Of a DNA stretch of 64,000 bases, positions 37,458-47,043 are shown piece after piece; the first letter of the stretch is position 1, and every line of letters starts with the position of its first letter. This DNA comes from Mycolicibacterium peregrinum (GTDB taxonomy: Bacteria; Actinomycetota; Actinomycetes; Mycobacteriales; Mycobacteriaceae). The DNA is taken from the NCBI RefSeq assembly GCF_001665625.1, contig NZ_LZSY01000061.1, positions 1-64,000 of the forward strand, read 5' to 3'. A program made the position numbers and the translations under genes. The notes below the pieces were generated by a model that searched no databases, had not been told where the DNA came from, and saw nothing but the letters and a program-made list of their open reading frames with translations.

Positions 37458-38448
37458 GATCGCCGACATCCCTGGGATGAATTGCCTTGTAGTGCACTGA
37501 GATATAAGGCCAGGCCTGCATCGCGGTGACCCCGTCCAGTCCACGGATGCGCTCGTCGAGCGCGTCGAGCAGATCCTCGCCGCGGGTGGTCAGCACCTCC
37601 GCCAGGACGTCCCAGCGGCCGGCGGTCAGCGCCACGTAGGAGACCGCGTCCACCCGCGTCAGCGCCTCGGCCACCTTCTGCGCGCCGGCCCGGCCATCGG
37701 TGCGGATCGCGACCCAGCTGCTGTGGCGGTAACCGAGGCGCAGCGGGTTGGCGATGCACATCACCCGAGCTGCGCCCGTCTCCACGATCCGGCTGTAGCG
37801 GGATCGGATGGGGGTCTCGGACAAGCCGAGGGCCGAAGCGAAGTCGCGGAACGCGGCCCGGCCGTCGACGGCGAGGCGGGTGAGGATCGCCCGGTCGATG
37901 TCGTCGAGTGGGCGCGGGCGCACCGCGCCGTCGGCCAGCGCACCCGACAGCCGGGCCTGCTGATAGTGCAGCCGCAGATAGGGGAGCAGCTCCACCGAGC
38001 CCACGCCCGGCAGTGTCGCGATCCGGCCGAACGCCACATCGTGAAGTTCGCGGGCGTCCGTGCAGACCAACTCGAGCACCACGCCGTACGGCCCCGTCAC
38101 CGCCGTCACGTAATCGGCCTCGGGCAGGTGGGCGAGCTCCGCGGCGAGCTCGACCGGGGTGCGGGATCCGTCGACGGTCAGCAGGGCCAGGCCCAGCGCG
38201 TGGAATCCGAGGACAGCTGGATCCGTGATGGCGGCGATGGAGATGTATCCCTCGCTCAACAACCGCGAAACACGGCGGCGCGCAGTCTTTTCCGTGATAT
38301 CCGCACGGCGACCCAGCTCGGCGTAGGGAATGCGGCCGTCGGCCTGCAGCAGTTCGATCAGTTGGCGGTCGACCGCGTCCAGGTCGGTGTAGCCCGGATC
38401 GGACAGCAGCGTGCGGGTAGTCGCAAGCTCCGCTGACGGTGGCATCAT
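37435..38448 (-). CDS. Lrp/AsnC family regulator, tandem double domain
   Basis: 337 aa, about twice the usual size. Two AsnC-type helix-turn-helix units (about 22-80, ELGRRADITEKTARRRVS; and about 185-240, FASALGLSETPIRSRYS) alternate with two ligand-binding RAM-like domains. Such fused members regulate amino acid or other metabolism. It is divergent from the Lon-N gene; both an AsnC gene and the DUF732 gene are absent from this place in M. tuberculosis. Confidence 0.88.
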   Translation of the reverse strand: MMPPSAELATTRTLLSDPGYTDLDAVDRQLIELLQADGRIPYAELGRRADITEKTARRRVSRLLSEGYISIAAITDPAVLGFHALGLALLTVDGSRTPVELAAELAHLPEADYVTAVTGPYGVVLELVCTDARELHDVAFGRIATLPGVGSVELLPYLRLHYQQARLSGALADGAVRPRPLDDIDRAILTRLAVDGRAAFRDFASALGLSETPIRSRYSRIVETGAARVMCIANPLRLGYRHSSWVAIRTDGRAGAQKVAEALTRVDAVSYVALTAGRWDVLAEVLTTRGEDLLDALDERIRGLDGVTAMQAWPYISVHYKAIHPRDVGDLSPAPFC

Positions 38449-38506
38449 CCGAGGTTACCGGCTCGTGCGCATTGACCAAATCGGAGGCGAAGACGATCCT
38501 GGCCCC

Positions 38507-39133
38507 ATGACGGTCTCACCGATGTTTCCTCTCGAAGTGGCGATGCTGCCCGGCCAGGAACTGCCGCTGCGGATCTTCGAACCGCGCTATGTGGCGCTGG
38601 TGGGCGACTGTATGGCCTCCTCGGAGCCGTCTTTCGGGGTGGTGCTGATCTCGGCCGGCCGCGAGGTGGGCGGGGGTGACCGTCGATGCGAGGTCGGCGC
38701 ACTGGCCAAGATCGTGGACTGCCAGGAGTTCGGTGTCGGCAAGTACCGGTTGCTGTGTGTGATGGGTGAACGAATTCGCGTGCAGCGCTGGCTCGACGAC
38801 GATCCATACCCACGCGCCGAGATCGAACTGTGGCCCGACGAACCGGACGGCCCGGCCGATGCCGCCCGAATCGCTGACGTCGAAGACCGGATGGTCGCCT
38901 TGCTCGACCGGATCGGCGAGGCTCGCGGCACGCCGATCCGCAGCCGCGAGATCGTGGAATCCGCCGGCGTCGACCCGGGGAACCGTTTGTACGCCTTGGC
39001 GACTCGGCTGCCGATGGGGCAGGCCGACCGCTATTCACTGCTGGCCGCGCCGTCGGAGGCGGCCCGCGTCGAGGTGCTCAGCGAGGCCGTGGATTCGGTC
39101 ACCGCGATGGTGGAGTTCCAGCTTTCGGAGTAG
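38507..39133 (+). CDS. Lon N-terminal (LON-substrate-binding) domain protein (Rv0434)
   Basis: 208 aa from ATG 38507. The whole length resembles the N-terminal substrate-binding domain of Lon protease (FPLEVAMLPGQELPLRIFEPRY, FGVGKYRLLC), without ATPase or peptidase. Rv0434 in M. tuberculosis is alike. Such stand-alone proteins may bind unfolded proteins or regulate a protease. It is the last core gene before the large insertion. Confidence 0.9.
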   Translation: MTVSPMFPLEVAMLPGQELPLRIFEPRYVALVGDCMASSEPSFGVVLISAGREVGGGDRRCEVGALAKIVDCQEFGVGKYRLLCVMGERIRVQRWLDDDPYPRAEIELWPDEPDGPADAARIADVEDRMVALLDRIGEARGTPIRSREIVESAGVDPGNRLYALATRLPMGQADRYSLLAAPSEAARVEVLSEAVDSVTAMVEFQLSE

Positions 39134-39151
39134 CAGAGCAATACTCGGGAA

Positions 39152-39955
39152 ATGGCTTCTGTGCTCACAACCGCGGACGGCACCGATCTGGTATTGGAGA
39201 CGACGGGAACCGGACCTCCGGTGGTCTTCGTGCACGGGTCCAACGGTGGCCTGGATTCCTGGACCGATGTCGCCGGGCGCCTCAACGGTCTCCAGATCGT
39301 GCGGTATGCGCGGCGAAACCACCCGCCGAGTGCAATTGGCGCGTCGCCCAACCGGTTTGCCGTGGAGGCCGCCGATCTGGGATGCGTGCTGAAGTCGGTG
39401 ACGGACGCGTCCGGAACGGGGGCGCACGTCGTCGGTGGCTCTTACGGGGCGACGGTTGCCCTTCACGCCGCGGTGGCCGGTACCGATCACATCGCATCGC
39501 TGGCGCTGTTCGAGCCGCCGTTGTTGCTGTCCGGTGCGCACCTGTTGCCCGTCCTGGACCGCTACCGACGGCTGTGTTCCGAAACCCGATATGCGGACGC
39601 GGTGGAGCTCTTCGCCCGCGAGGTCGCCTGCGTTCCTTCAGAACTGGTGGAGCAAGCTTCGTTCGAGCCAGAAAGTGAGGAGGCCGGCCGGGTGGCGACG
39701 ACCTCCGCGGGGGCAGATCTCGAAGCGATGGCCCATGACGGGCGTGACGTCGACCGGTGGGCGGCCATCACCGTGCCGGTGTTGCTCATGCAGGGCGGAC
39801 TGAGTTGGCCCCCGCTGCCCGACGGGATGGACCGCCTGGCGGAGGTGCTCCCACACGCTCAGCGAGTCGTCTGGCCCGACCAATCCCACTTCGCCACCGC
39901 GACCGTGCCCGAACGTGTTGCCGAGGCACTGCAGGATTTCTTTGCAGCGGTGTGA
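39152..39955 (+). CDS. Alpha/beta hydrolase
   Basis: 267 aa: oxyanion motif VFVHGSNGG (about 25-33), nucleophile elbow GGSYGA (about 94-99) and a C-terminal DQSHFAT with the catalytic His. The elbow has GGSYG rather than GxSxG with His, which is acceptable. Substrate unknown. It starts 18 bases after the Lon-N gene. Confidence 0.85.
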   Translation: MASVLTTADGTDLVLETTGTGPPVVFVHGSNGGLDSWTDVAGRLNGLQIVRYARRNHPPSAIGASPNRFAVEAADLGCVLKSVTDASGTGAHVVGGSYGATVALHAAVAGTDHIASLALFEPPLLLSGAHLLPVLDRYRRLCSETRYADAVELFAREVACVPSELVEQASFEPESEEAGRVATTSAGADLEAMAHDGRDVDRWAAITVPVLLMQGGLSWPPLPDGMDRLAEVLPHAQRVVWPDQSHFATATVPERVAEALQDFFAAV

Positions 39956-40036
39956 TGCTCCGCGTTTGGTAACCGGAGGGCGAAGATTTCGCGATTCGGC
40001 CGCCACCAGGTTACGAACGCGACCGCCTGATCTCCG

Positions 40037-40960
40037 TCACCAGGAATTTCTCTCGGTCAGAACACCCTCGACGAATTCGGTGGCCATGGTGCCCTCGGTG
40101 GTGTCAGCGGGCAGGGACCGGTGGTAACGCGCCATCAGATCGTCGGCAGGCAGCGCCGCCACGTCCCAGCAGTGTTCACTGAGCCACTCAGGCACATAGG
40201 GGCGATCCTCGATGAACCACAGCTGCGCGGGATCGGGCATGTCCTCGGCGGACTCGCCCGCTTCGGCGGCCTCGGCGCGCATTTTCTCGATGAGCTCACG
40301 GCGACGCGCCAGATGGTCCTCGGAGAAGAACCCGGCACTGAACGACTCGACGCCTATCCGGCTGTCCCGTGCGGACAGCTCGGTGATGCGCTCGAACAGC
40401 AGGTCCTGCGCCTCGGCGGGCAGGTAGGGCAGTAGCCCCTCGACTGACCAGGCCGTCGGTTGGGTGGCGTCGAAACCGGCATCCCGCAAGGCTTTCGGCC
40501 AATCCTGACGCAGATCGACGGGCACCGCGACATACCGGGCCTTCGGTACCGCACCGCGGGCCGCCAGGACTTCCTCCTTGAACTGCAGCACCTGCGGTTG
40601 GTCGATCTCGAACACCACGCTCTCCTGGATCCAGGGCAACCGCCAGGCCCGGGCATCCAGACCGGCCGCCAGGATCACCGACTGACGGATACCCGCTGCG
40701 CCTGCGGCGACGAAGAACTCGTCGAACCACTTGGTACGCGAGGCGGCGTAATTGCCGATGGCGCGGATCCGTTGAGCCATCGCCCCGGTGGGCGGTCGCC
40801 AGCCCCGCGTGGCCGCGGCGTCGAGAAACATCTGTGCATACGGGTCGGTGAACAACGGAGAGTCCGCGGTGGTCTCGTCGGCACGAGCCATCGCCACCCC
40901 GAGCGCGGTCGCACCCACACTCTCGGTGATATCCCAGCTGTCGTCGTTAGTTCTGGCCAT
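40037..40960 (-). CDS. SAM-dependent methyltransferase, TIGR00027 family
   Basis: 307 aa with the mycobacterial TIGR00027 pattern (SVGATALGVAMARADET, RTKWFDEFFVAAGAAGIRQSVILAAGLDARAWRL, FEIDQPQVLQFK, WSVEGLLPYLP). The family is related to leucine carboxyl methyltransferases and is heavily amplified in mycobacteria; substrates are largely unknown. It overlaps the mnhG end by 14 bases. Confidence 0.93.
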   Translation of the reverse strand: MARTNDDSWDITESVGATALGVAMARADETTADSPLFTDPYAQMFLDAAATRGWRPPTGAMAQRIRAIGNYAASRTKWFDEFFVAAGAAGIRQSVILAAGLDARAWRLPWIQESVVFEIDQPQVLQFKEEVLAARGAVPKARYVAVPVDLRQDWPKALRDAGFDATQPTAWSVEGLLPYLPAEAQDLLFERITELSARDSRIGVESFSAGFFSEDHLARRRELIEKMRAEAAEAGESAEDMPDPAQLWFIEDRPYVPEWLSEHCWDVAALPADDLMARYHRSLPADTTEGTMATEFVEGVLTERNSW

Positions 40961-41300
40961 CGCTTCCAGTCTCCTCGAACTCGGCCATCTCGTCTCGGGT
41001 CAACAGGTTCTCCCGGTTGCTCTGCTCGCGGTAGGCCAGTTGCCCGACGCGGTTGGCGATCACCGGCGCGGTGATCAGCGTGAACAAACCGGTCAGGATC
41101 AGCATGCCGACATCGGCATGGCCGCGGAGACGGATCGCGGCGCCGGCCAGCACCAACAGCAACCCGAGCACCTGAGGCTTGGTCGCCGAATGCATCCGCG
41201 ACATGGTGTCGCCGAACCGCACAATGCCGATCGCGGCGGTCAGGGCCAGCGTCGACCCGGCCAGAATCAAGACCGCAGTGACGATGTCGAGGATGTTCAT
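40947..41300 (-). CDS. mnhG: Mrp antiporter subunit MnhG
   Basis: 117 aa, three transmembrane helices (MNILDIVTAVLILAGSTLALTAAIG and so on). Motif FGDTMSRMHSATKPQ is typical of MrpG/MnhG. Start at ATG 41300 overlaps the mnhF stop (ATGA). It is the last subunit of the Na+(K+)/H+ antiporter that uses the proton gradient to export sodium. Confidence 0.9.
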   Translation of the reverse strand: MNILDIVTAVLILAGSTLALTAAIGIVRFGDTMSRMHSATKPQVLGLLLVLAGAAIRLRGHADVGMLILTGLFTLITAPVIANRVGQLAYREQSNRENLLTRDEMAEFEETGSDGQN

Positions 41301-41578
41301 GGCGCCCTCTTCCGCCGCGGCTCGGTATCGGGCACACGGAAACGCGCCACGCTGACCGACCCGACGAAGCTGATCAACGCCAACGCGGTCAGGCTGTAGG
41401 TCACCGTGGTGTCCAAGCTGTAGGCCGCCCAGGTCCCGATACCGCACAGCGTGACGGCCACCAGGGTGTCCAGCGCCACCAGCCGATCCAAGGTGCTCGG
41501 ACCGGCCAAGAGACGAAACATCGTGATCGCCGCGGCGGCGGTCAACATGACCGCGGCGATCGTCCAGACGGTACTCAT
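41297..41578 (-). CDS. mnhF: Mrp antiporter subunit MnhF
   Basis: 93 aa with three helices and GPSTLDRLVALDTL, the MnhF motif. ATG 41578 directly follows the repeat array that separates it from mnhE, and matches the conserved MSTVWTIAAVM start. The stop overlaps the mnhG start. Confidence 0.9.
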   Translation of the reverse strand: MSTVWTIAAVMLTAAAAITMFRLLAGPSTLDRLVALDTLVAVTLCGIGTWAAYSLDTTVTYSLTALALISFVGSVSVARFRVPDTEPRRKRAP

Positions 41579-41684
41579 GCGCGATCCGCCTTCGCTCCTC
41601 GCTGAACACTCATGCGCGATCCGCCTTCGCTCCTCGCTGAACACTCATGCGCGATCCGCCTTCGCTCCTCGCCGAACACTCATG
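41573..41684 (-). repeat. 35-bp tandem repeat with three overlapping mini-ORFs between mnhE and mnhF
   Basis: Three full 35-base units and a 7-base remnant (starting 41573, 41608, 41643, 41678). On the minus strand each has an ATG and encodes 12 residues (MSVQRGAKADRA or MSVRRGAKADRA) before a TGA that overlaps the next ATG. The chain runs from the mnhE stop to the mnhF start. GAGGAG and AAGGCGG in each unit may serve as ribosome sites. Confidence 0.95.
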
Positions 41685-42218
41685 TCAGGCGCCCTCCTTG
41701 TTGGCCACGGGACGCCAATCAGACTCGCGCTCGAAAGCCGCCACCAAAAGCCGCTCCAGGGTGGTGATCTGGTTGTGGAACCGCTCGATCGCCTTGTCGG
41801 AACCGGCGTCGACGACGTGTACGTAGATCAGCCGGCGGGCCTGATCGATCTCCAGCACGATGGTGCCCGGGGTCAGGTTCATGATGTTGACCCCGAGGGC
41901 CAGAACCAGATCCGACTTGATCGCCAGATGCGCCCGTAGCACCGCATTGACCGGCAGCCGCCCGGGCCTGACGGCCAGCCATGCCATCTGGAACGAGGAC
42001 ATCACCAGCCAGACGGCCACCTGAACCGCCAACCGCGCCAACGACAGCAGATGAACCCGGCCCTCCACCGGGACGGCAGGCAGCGGGAGCAGAACCGTGA
42101 TCACCACGGCGACGGCCAGGCCCGCGATGATGTTGGCCGCAGAGAGGCTGCCCCACAACAGCACCCAGACCAACATCAGCCAGCACAGGATCCAGGCCCG
42201 AAGCAGCAGCCACCTCAT
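41685..42218 (-). CDS. mnhE: Mrp antiporter subunit MnhE
   Basis: 177 aa. Hydrophobic helices at the N-terminus (WILCWLMLVWVLLWG) and a soluble C-terminal domain with LTPGTIVLEID, the MnhE motif. Overlaps mnhD (ATGA). Its stop is followed by the 35-bp repeats. Confidence 0.92.
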   Translation of the reverse strand: MRWLLLRAWILCWLMLVWVLLWGSLSAANIIAGLAVAVVITVLLPLPAVPVEGRVHLLSLARLAVQVAVWLVMSSFQMAWLAVRPGRLPVNAVLRAHLAIKSDLVLALGVNIMNLTPGTIVLEIDQARRLIYVHVVDAGSDKAIERFHNQITTLERLLVAAFERESDWRPVANKEGA

Positions 42219-43653
42219 CGCGGATCACCCCCGAGCACGGCAGAGATGTACTGTCCACGATCCAAGACCTCGGCCGCGGCGCGCTCGCTGTAGGAGAAGA
42301 TCGGCCCGGCCGCCACGGTCAACGCGAGCCCGACCGCGATCAAAGCGCCCGTCGGGGCCAGCATTCCCACCGGCATGCGTCCCACACTGTCACGATCGGC
42401 GAACTCGATGTCCTCGATGTCGTCGAGGAGCACTGCCGGCGCTGCCCCGGCCAAATGTCCTTCGGGCGCATCGGCGCGGGCCCGCCAGAACGCCTTCGTC
42501 CACACCCGGGCCACCACGTAGAGCGTGAGCAGGCTGGTCACCACACCCCCGGCGACCAGGATCCAGGCCAGGACCGAACCGTTCTCGGCACCGGCTTCCA
42601 GCAGCGCAACCTTGCCGATGAAACCCGAGAAGGGCGGAATGCCACCGAGGTTGAGCGCGGGCACCACGAAGACGAACGCGAGTACCGGACTGGCCGCGGC
42701 GAGCCCGCCCAGCCGCTGCAACGTCGACGCCCCGGCCTGCCGTTCGATCAGGCCGACCACCAGGAACAGCGTGGTCTGCACCACGATGTGGTGGGCCACG
42801 TAGTAGATCGCGCCGGACATGCCGAGCTGGTTGGCCAGTGCGACCCCGAAAACCATGTAGCCGATGTGGCTGACCAGGGTGAAGGACAGCAGCCGTTTGA
42901 TGTCGCTTTGCGCGATCGCGCCGAGGATGCCGATGATCATGGTGAGCAGGCCCGCCACCAGCAGCACGTTGTCCAGCTCGCCGCCGGGGAACAGCAGCGA
43001 ATGCGCCCGGATGATCGCGTACACACCGACTTTCGTCAGCAAACCGGCGAACACCGCGGTGACCGGCGCGGGCGCGGTGGGGTAGGAGTCGGGCAGCCAC
43101 GTCGACAGCGGAAAGACCGCGGCCTTGATGCCGAACGCCACCAGCAGCACCGCGAACAGTGCGGTGCGGGTGCCCGTCGAGATGTCATCGAGGCGCAGCG
43201 CCAGCTCAGCCATGTTGAGGGTTCCCGTCGCCGCGTACACCAGCGCGATGCCGATCAGGAAGATCAGCGACGACACCATCGAGACCAGCACGTAGGAGAT
43301 GCCGGCCCGGACCCGGTCCTCACTGGCGCCGATTGTCAGCAAGACGAAGCTCGCGGCCAGCAGCACCTCGAAGCCGACGAACAGGTTGAACAGGTCACCG
43401 GCCAGGAAGGCAGTGCACACACCGGCCGACAGCACCAGATAGGTGGGCACTGCCCCCACCCGCCGACGTGTAGCACCAGCGTGCCGTCCCGGTCGGCCAG
43501 GTAAACCAGTGCCGCGCACACCACCACCACGGCCGTCAGCGCGAACTGGGTGATGACCCTTTGCAACCGGGGACGACGCCCGGCCACCAGCGTGGCCGCC
43601 GCAGCCAGCGCCGGGATCAGTACCGGCAGGGGGATCAGGGCCTGGGCGCTCAC
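42215..43653 (-). pseudogene. mnhD: mnhD with internal deletion and frameshift
   Basis: The conserved start (MSAQALIPLPVLIPALAAAATL, GTG 43653, overlapping mnhC) continues in one frame to HVGGWG (near 43453). The rest (PTYLVLSAGVCTAFLAGDLFNLF to the end at 42215) is in another frame. In homologues about 40-50 residues with a transmembrane helix lie between these segments, so there seems to be a deletion with frameshift, or a sequencing error. If real, MnhD is broken and the antiporter may be inactive; the two parts otherwise look normal (proton antiporter M domain). Confidence 0.85.
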
Positions 43654-44111
43654 TTGGACCCCTCGAATCCCGGCAGCGCATCGAGTTCGTCGGGCGCGTC
43701 GGTATCGCGGTGGGGATCGGCCACCGGAATGACTTCTTCTTCCTGAGCACTCGACCGCTGGGAGACGCGGGTGTCCTCCGGATCGTTACTGACTTCCTCG
43801 ACCGTGGTGAGTCGATACGAGCGGTAGGCCAGCGCCAGGACGAAAGCCGCCAGCCCCATGCTGATGACGATTGCGGTGAGGATCATGCCCTGGGCCAGCG
43901 GATCGGCGTCGGTGGTGGCGCCGTTGCTGGTGCGCCCCCGGATGGGCGGATTACCCCCGCGGCCGCCGACGGTGAGGATCAACAGGTTGACCGCGTTGCC
44001 GATGAGCAACAGTCCCAACAGCATCCGGGTCAGGTTGCGTTCGAGCAGCAGGTACACCCCGGTGCTGGTGAGCCCGCCGATGATGATCAGCGTGATCAGG
44101 AATGTCGTCAT
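43650..44111 (-). CDS. mnhC: Mrp antiporter subunit MnhC
   Basis: 153 aa, NuoK-like with three helices (TGVYLLLERNLTRMLLGLLLIGNAVNLLIL, QGMILTAIVISMG). A charged C-terminal extension of about 50 residues is added (VSNDPEDTRVSQRSS). Overlaps mnhA (ATGA) and mnhD (GTGA). Confidence 0.93.
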   Translation of the reverse strand: MTTFLITLIIIGGLTSTGVYLLLERNLTRMLLGLLLIGNAVNLLILTVGGRGGNPPIRGRTSNGATTDADPLAQGMILTAIVISMGLAAFVLALAYRSYRLTTVEEVSNDPEDTRVSQRSSAQEEEVIPVADPHRDTDAPDELDALPGFEGSK

Positions 44112-46960
44112 CGGGCGATCTCCGTATCCACGCGGGCGCCGAGGCTGCGCAGGATGTCGAGCACCAAACCGACGACGATGAGATACACCCCCAAATCGAA
44201 GAACAGCGCGGTCACCATCTTGACCGAGCCCAGCACCGGCACGTCGAACTCCAGCACCGCCGAAGACAACGCCGGCGCCCCCAACAGGATCGAGGCGACC
44301 GCCGTCCCCGCCGACAGGCCCAGCCCGGTGCCCAGGATCTTGCCCGCGTCGAGCGGCAGCGTCTCGCCCAGCTCGTAGCGGCCACCGGCGAGGTACCGCA
44401 GCACGAGCGCCAGGCCTGCGGTCAACCCGCCGGCGAAACCACCGCCGGGAGTGTTATGGCCGGCGAAGAAGAAGTACGCCGAGAGCACCATGATGAGCGG
44501 GAAGATGACGCGCGTCGCGACCTCCAGCACCAGGGAACGGTGGCGAGGGTCGCGCAGCTCGCTGCCGCGTAGCCAGGTGACATCGCCGACCGCCGGGCTG
44601 TACGCGCCGACAGGTCCGATGTCGGGCTGGCCGACGGCCGTGCTGACCCGCGGTGCGGCGCCGAATCGCCGATGCCGGAACACCAGTGACGCCACACCTG
44701 TGGCGGCCACCAGAAGCACCATCACCTCGCCCAAGGTGTCCCAGGCGCGGATGTCGACCAGCAGCACGTTTACCGCGTTGGCCCCGTGCCCGCGGTAATA
44801 GGCGGCGTCGGGAATCAACTCGGCGACGCCGGCGCCGTCGCGGGCGGCCATCGCGAATACCGCCAGCGTGGTGACCGTGGCCCCCACCGCCAGTGCCAGC
44901 GCCGCGCGCGGCAGCCGGTGGCGGTTGATGTTGGTGGCGTCGGCCTCGGGGGGCAGGATCCGGAGGACCAGCACGAAGATCACCAAAACCAGTGTCTCGA
45001 CCAGGAATTGGGTCAATGCCAGGTCAGGTGCGCCGTGGAAGGCGAAGATCGCACCGCAGCCGTAGCCGGTCACCCCGACCAGCAGCACCGCGGCCAGCCG
45101 GTTACGCATCACGGTCGCGCCGATGGCGGCGGCCAGCATCAGCAACCCGACTACCACCTGCAGCGGGGAATCCCACAGTGCGATATCCGGGCGATCCCGC
45201 GCTCCGAGCGCCAGCATCACGATGGGCAGCACCACCAGCGTCGACAGGATCACCGACTGGGTGGCCGGCAGCGAGCCGCGCTGAGTCTCACCCGTCAACC
45301 GCACCGAGGCGATGTCCAGACCGCGAATCACCGCGTCGTACATGCGGTCGGCGTTACCCAGCGGGCGATAGGCGAACCGGGTGCGGGGCAAACGGTTCCG
45401 CCCGAAGAACACCGCGGTGCCGACGGCAAGCACCACCACCGAGAGCAACAGCGGCAACCCGAGGCCGTGCCACAGGGCCAGGTGGTAACCCGACCCGCCT
45501 GGCATGGTGTCGGCGTATTCGTCGAGCACTGCGTCCATCCCGGCCGGCCACAACCCGAAGCCCAGGCCGGCGGCAGCCAGGACGGCCGGGCCGGCCAGGA
45601 AAGTCATTGAGGGACGGTGCATTTCAAGGACGCGGGTGCTCGGCTTCGGAAGTCCCTTGTCGGAGAACGCGCCCCACATGAAGCGCAGGCTGTACATCGT
45701 GGTGAACACCGAGCCGACGACGATGCCGGCCAGCACCCACGGCGCCGCTGAGCCGAGTGCCGGGCTGTGCAGAACCGTCTCGAGATCGGCTTCCTTGGCG
45801 ACGAACCCGAAGAACGGCGGCAACGCGGCCATGCTGGCGGTCGCACACGCGGCGACGATGAGTAGCGGCTTGCACTGACGCCCCAAGCCCGCGAGGCGGC
45901 GGATGTCGCGGGTGCCGGTGGTGTGGTCGATGATGCCCACCACCATGAACAGCCCGGCTTTGAACATCGCGTGTGCACAGAGCATGGCCAGCCCGGCCAG
46001 CATCATGTCGCTGCCGCCGGCGCCCACCATCACGGTGATCAGGCCGAGCTGGCTGACCGTGCCGAACGCGAGAATCAACTTGAGGTCGTATTCACGGACG
46101 GCACGCCAGCCGGCCAGCAGCATCGTGAGCAACCCGAGGCCGATCACCATCGGCCGCCACAGCGGCGTCTCGGCGAAGCCCGGCGCCATCCGTGCCACCA
46201 GATACACACCGGCCTTGACCATCGCCGCGGCGTGCAGATAGGCGCTGACCGGAGTCGGTGCGGCCATCGCGCCGGGCAGCCAGAAGTGCATCGGCACAAT
46301 CGCCGACTTGGACAGCGCCCCGACGAGGATCAGCGCAATGCCGATGGCGGCCGCAGTTCCGCCCGGGGGAGAGGCGATCAACTCCGAGAGCAGATACGTG
46401 CCTGACAGGTGGCCCAGCACGATGATGCCGACCAGCATCGCCAGCCCGCCGAACGTCGTCACCAGCAGCGCCTGGGTGGCCGCGCGTCGGCTGGTCGCAC
46501 GCTCGGCGTAGTGCCCGACCAGCAGGAACGACAGCACCGTGGTGGTTTCCCAGAAGATGTAGAGCACCAGCATGTTGTCGCTGACCACCAGACCGAACAT
46601 CGATCCGGAGAAGGCGACCAACTCGGCAGCGAAGCTGGGCAGCCGCTTCTCGATCTTGCCGTCGTGGTGGTGGAAATACTCTCCGCAGTAGAACAGCACC
46701 AATGAGCCGATCGCGAGCACCAGCACGCTCATGATCGCGGCCAGCGAGTCGAATCGCAGCGTGATGTCCATCGACAGCTCGTGCACCCACGGGATGCTCA
46801 CGGTCGGGACGCGATCGTGGCTGGGCCAGTTCAAGCCGACCCAGGCCAGGGAGCCGAGCGGCACCAAGGCCAGGGGATAGAACGCTCGCCGCCCCCATTT
46901 GGCCACCAGAAGTGGCGCCAGCGCGGTAGCGACCGCGTGGGCGAGCAGAACGGCGAGCAT
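44108..46960 (-). CDS. mnhA: Mrp antiporter fused subunit MnhA/B
   Basis: 950 aa with about 20 helices. The N-terminal two thirds is a proton antiporter M (NuoL-like) domain (HFWLPGAMAAPTPVSAYLHA, VKAGVYL), then a DUF4040 region, and the last 150 residues form an MnhB domain (AYFFFAGHNTPGGGFAGG). Such fused A/B subunits occur in actinobacteria. It is the first gene of the operon. Direct repeats in the 5' region may be regulatory. Confidence 0.93.
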   Translation of the reverse strand: MLAVLLAHAVATALAPLLVAKWGRRAFYPLALVPLGSLAWVGLNWPSHDRVPTVSIPWVHELSMDITLRFDSLAAIMSVLVLAIGSLVLFYCGEYFHHHDGKIEKRLPSFAAELVAFSGSMFGLVVSDNMLVLYIFWETTTVLSFLLVGHYAERATSRRAATQALLVTTFGGLAMLVGIIVLGHLSGTYLLSELIASPPGGTAAAIGIALILVGALSKSAIVPMHFWLPGAMAAPTPVSAYLHAAAMVKAGVYLVARMAPGFAETPLWRPMVIGLGLLTMLLAGWRAVREYDLKLILAFGTVSQLGLITVMVGAGGSDMMLAGLAMLCAHAMFKAGLFMVVGIIDHTTGTRDIRRLAGLGRQCKPLLIVAACATASMAALPPFFGFVAKEADLETVLHSPALGSAAPWVLAGIVVGSVFTTMYSLRFMWGAFSDKGLPKPSTRVLEMHRPSMTFLAGPAVLAAAGLGFGLWPAGMDAVLDEYADTMPGGSGYHLALWHGLGLPLLLSVVVLAVGTAVFFGRNRLPRTRFAYRPLGNADRMYDAVIRGLDIASVRLTGETQRGSLPATQSVILSTLVVLPIVMLALGARDRPDIALWDSPLQVVVGLLMLAAAIGATVMRNRLAAVLLVGVTGYGCGAIFAFHGAPDLALTQFLVETLVLVIFVLVLRILPPEADATNINRHRLPRAALALAVGATVTTLAVFAMAARDGAGVAELIPDAAYYRGHGANAVNVLLVDIRAWDTLGEVMVLLVAATGVASLVFRHRRFGAAPRVSTAVGQPDIGPVGAYSPAVGDVTWLRGSELRDPRHRSLVLEVATRVIFPLIMVLSAYFFFAGHNTPGGGFAGGLTAGLALVLRYLAGGRYELGETLPLDAGKILGTGLGLSAGTAVASILLGAPALSSAVLEFDVPVLGSVKMVTALFFDLGVYLIVVGLVLDILRSLGARVDTEIAR

Positions 46961-47043
46961 GGCACTCCGATCGGGTTGGGGTCGGGGTGTCGGCTACCGA
47001 TGAGCGCTTGCGCGAACAGCACCGGCAGGGAGAGCTATCAGGT

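Noticed and set aside
41573..41684. Possible CRISPR array
   Set aside because: The units are directly adjacent with no spacers and contain coupled start and stop codons, so this is a tandem repeat.
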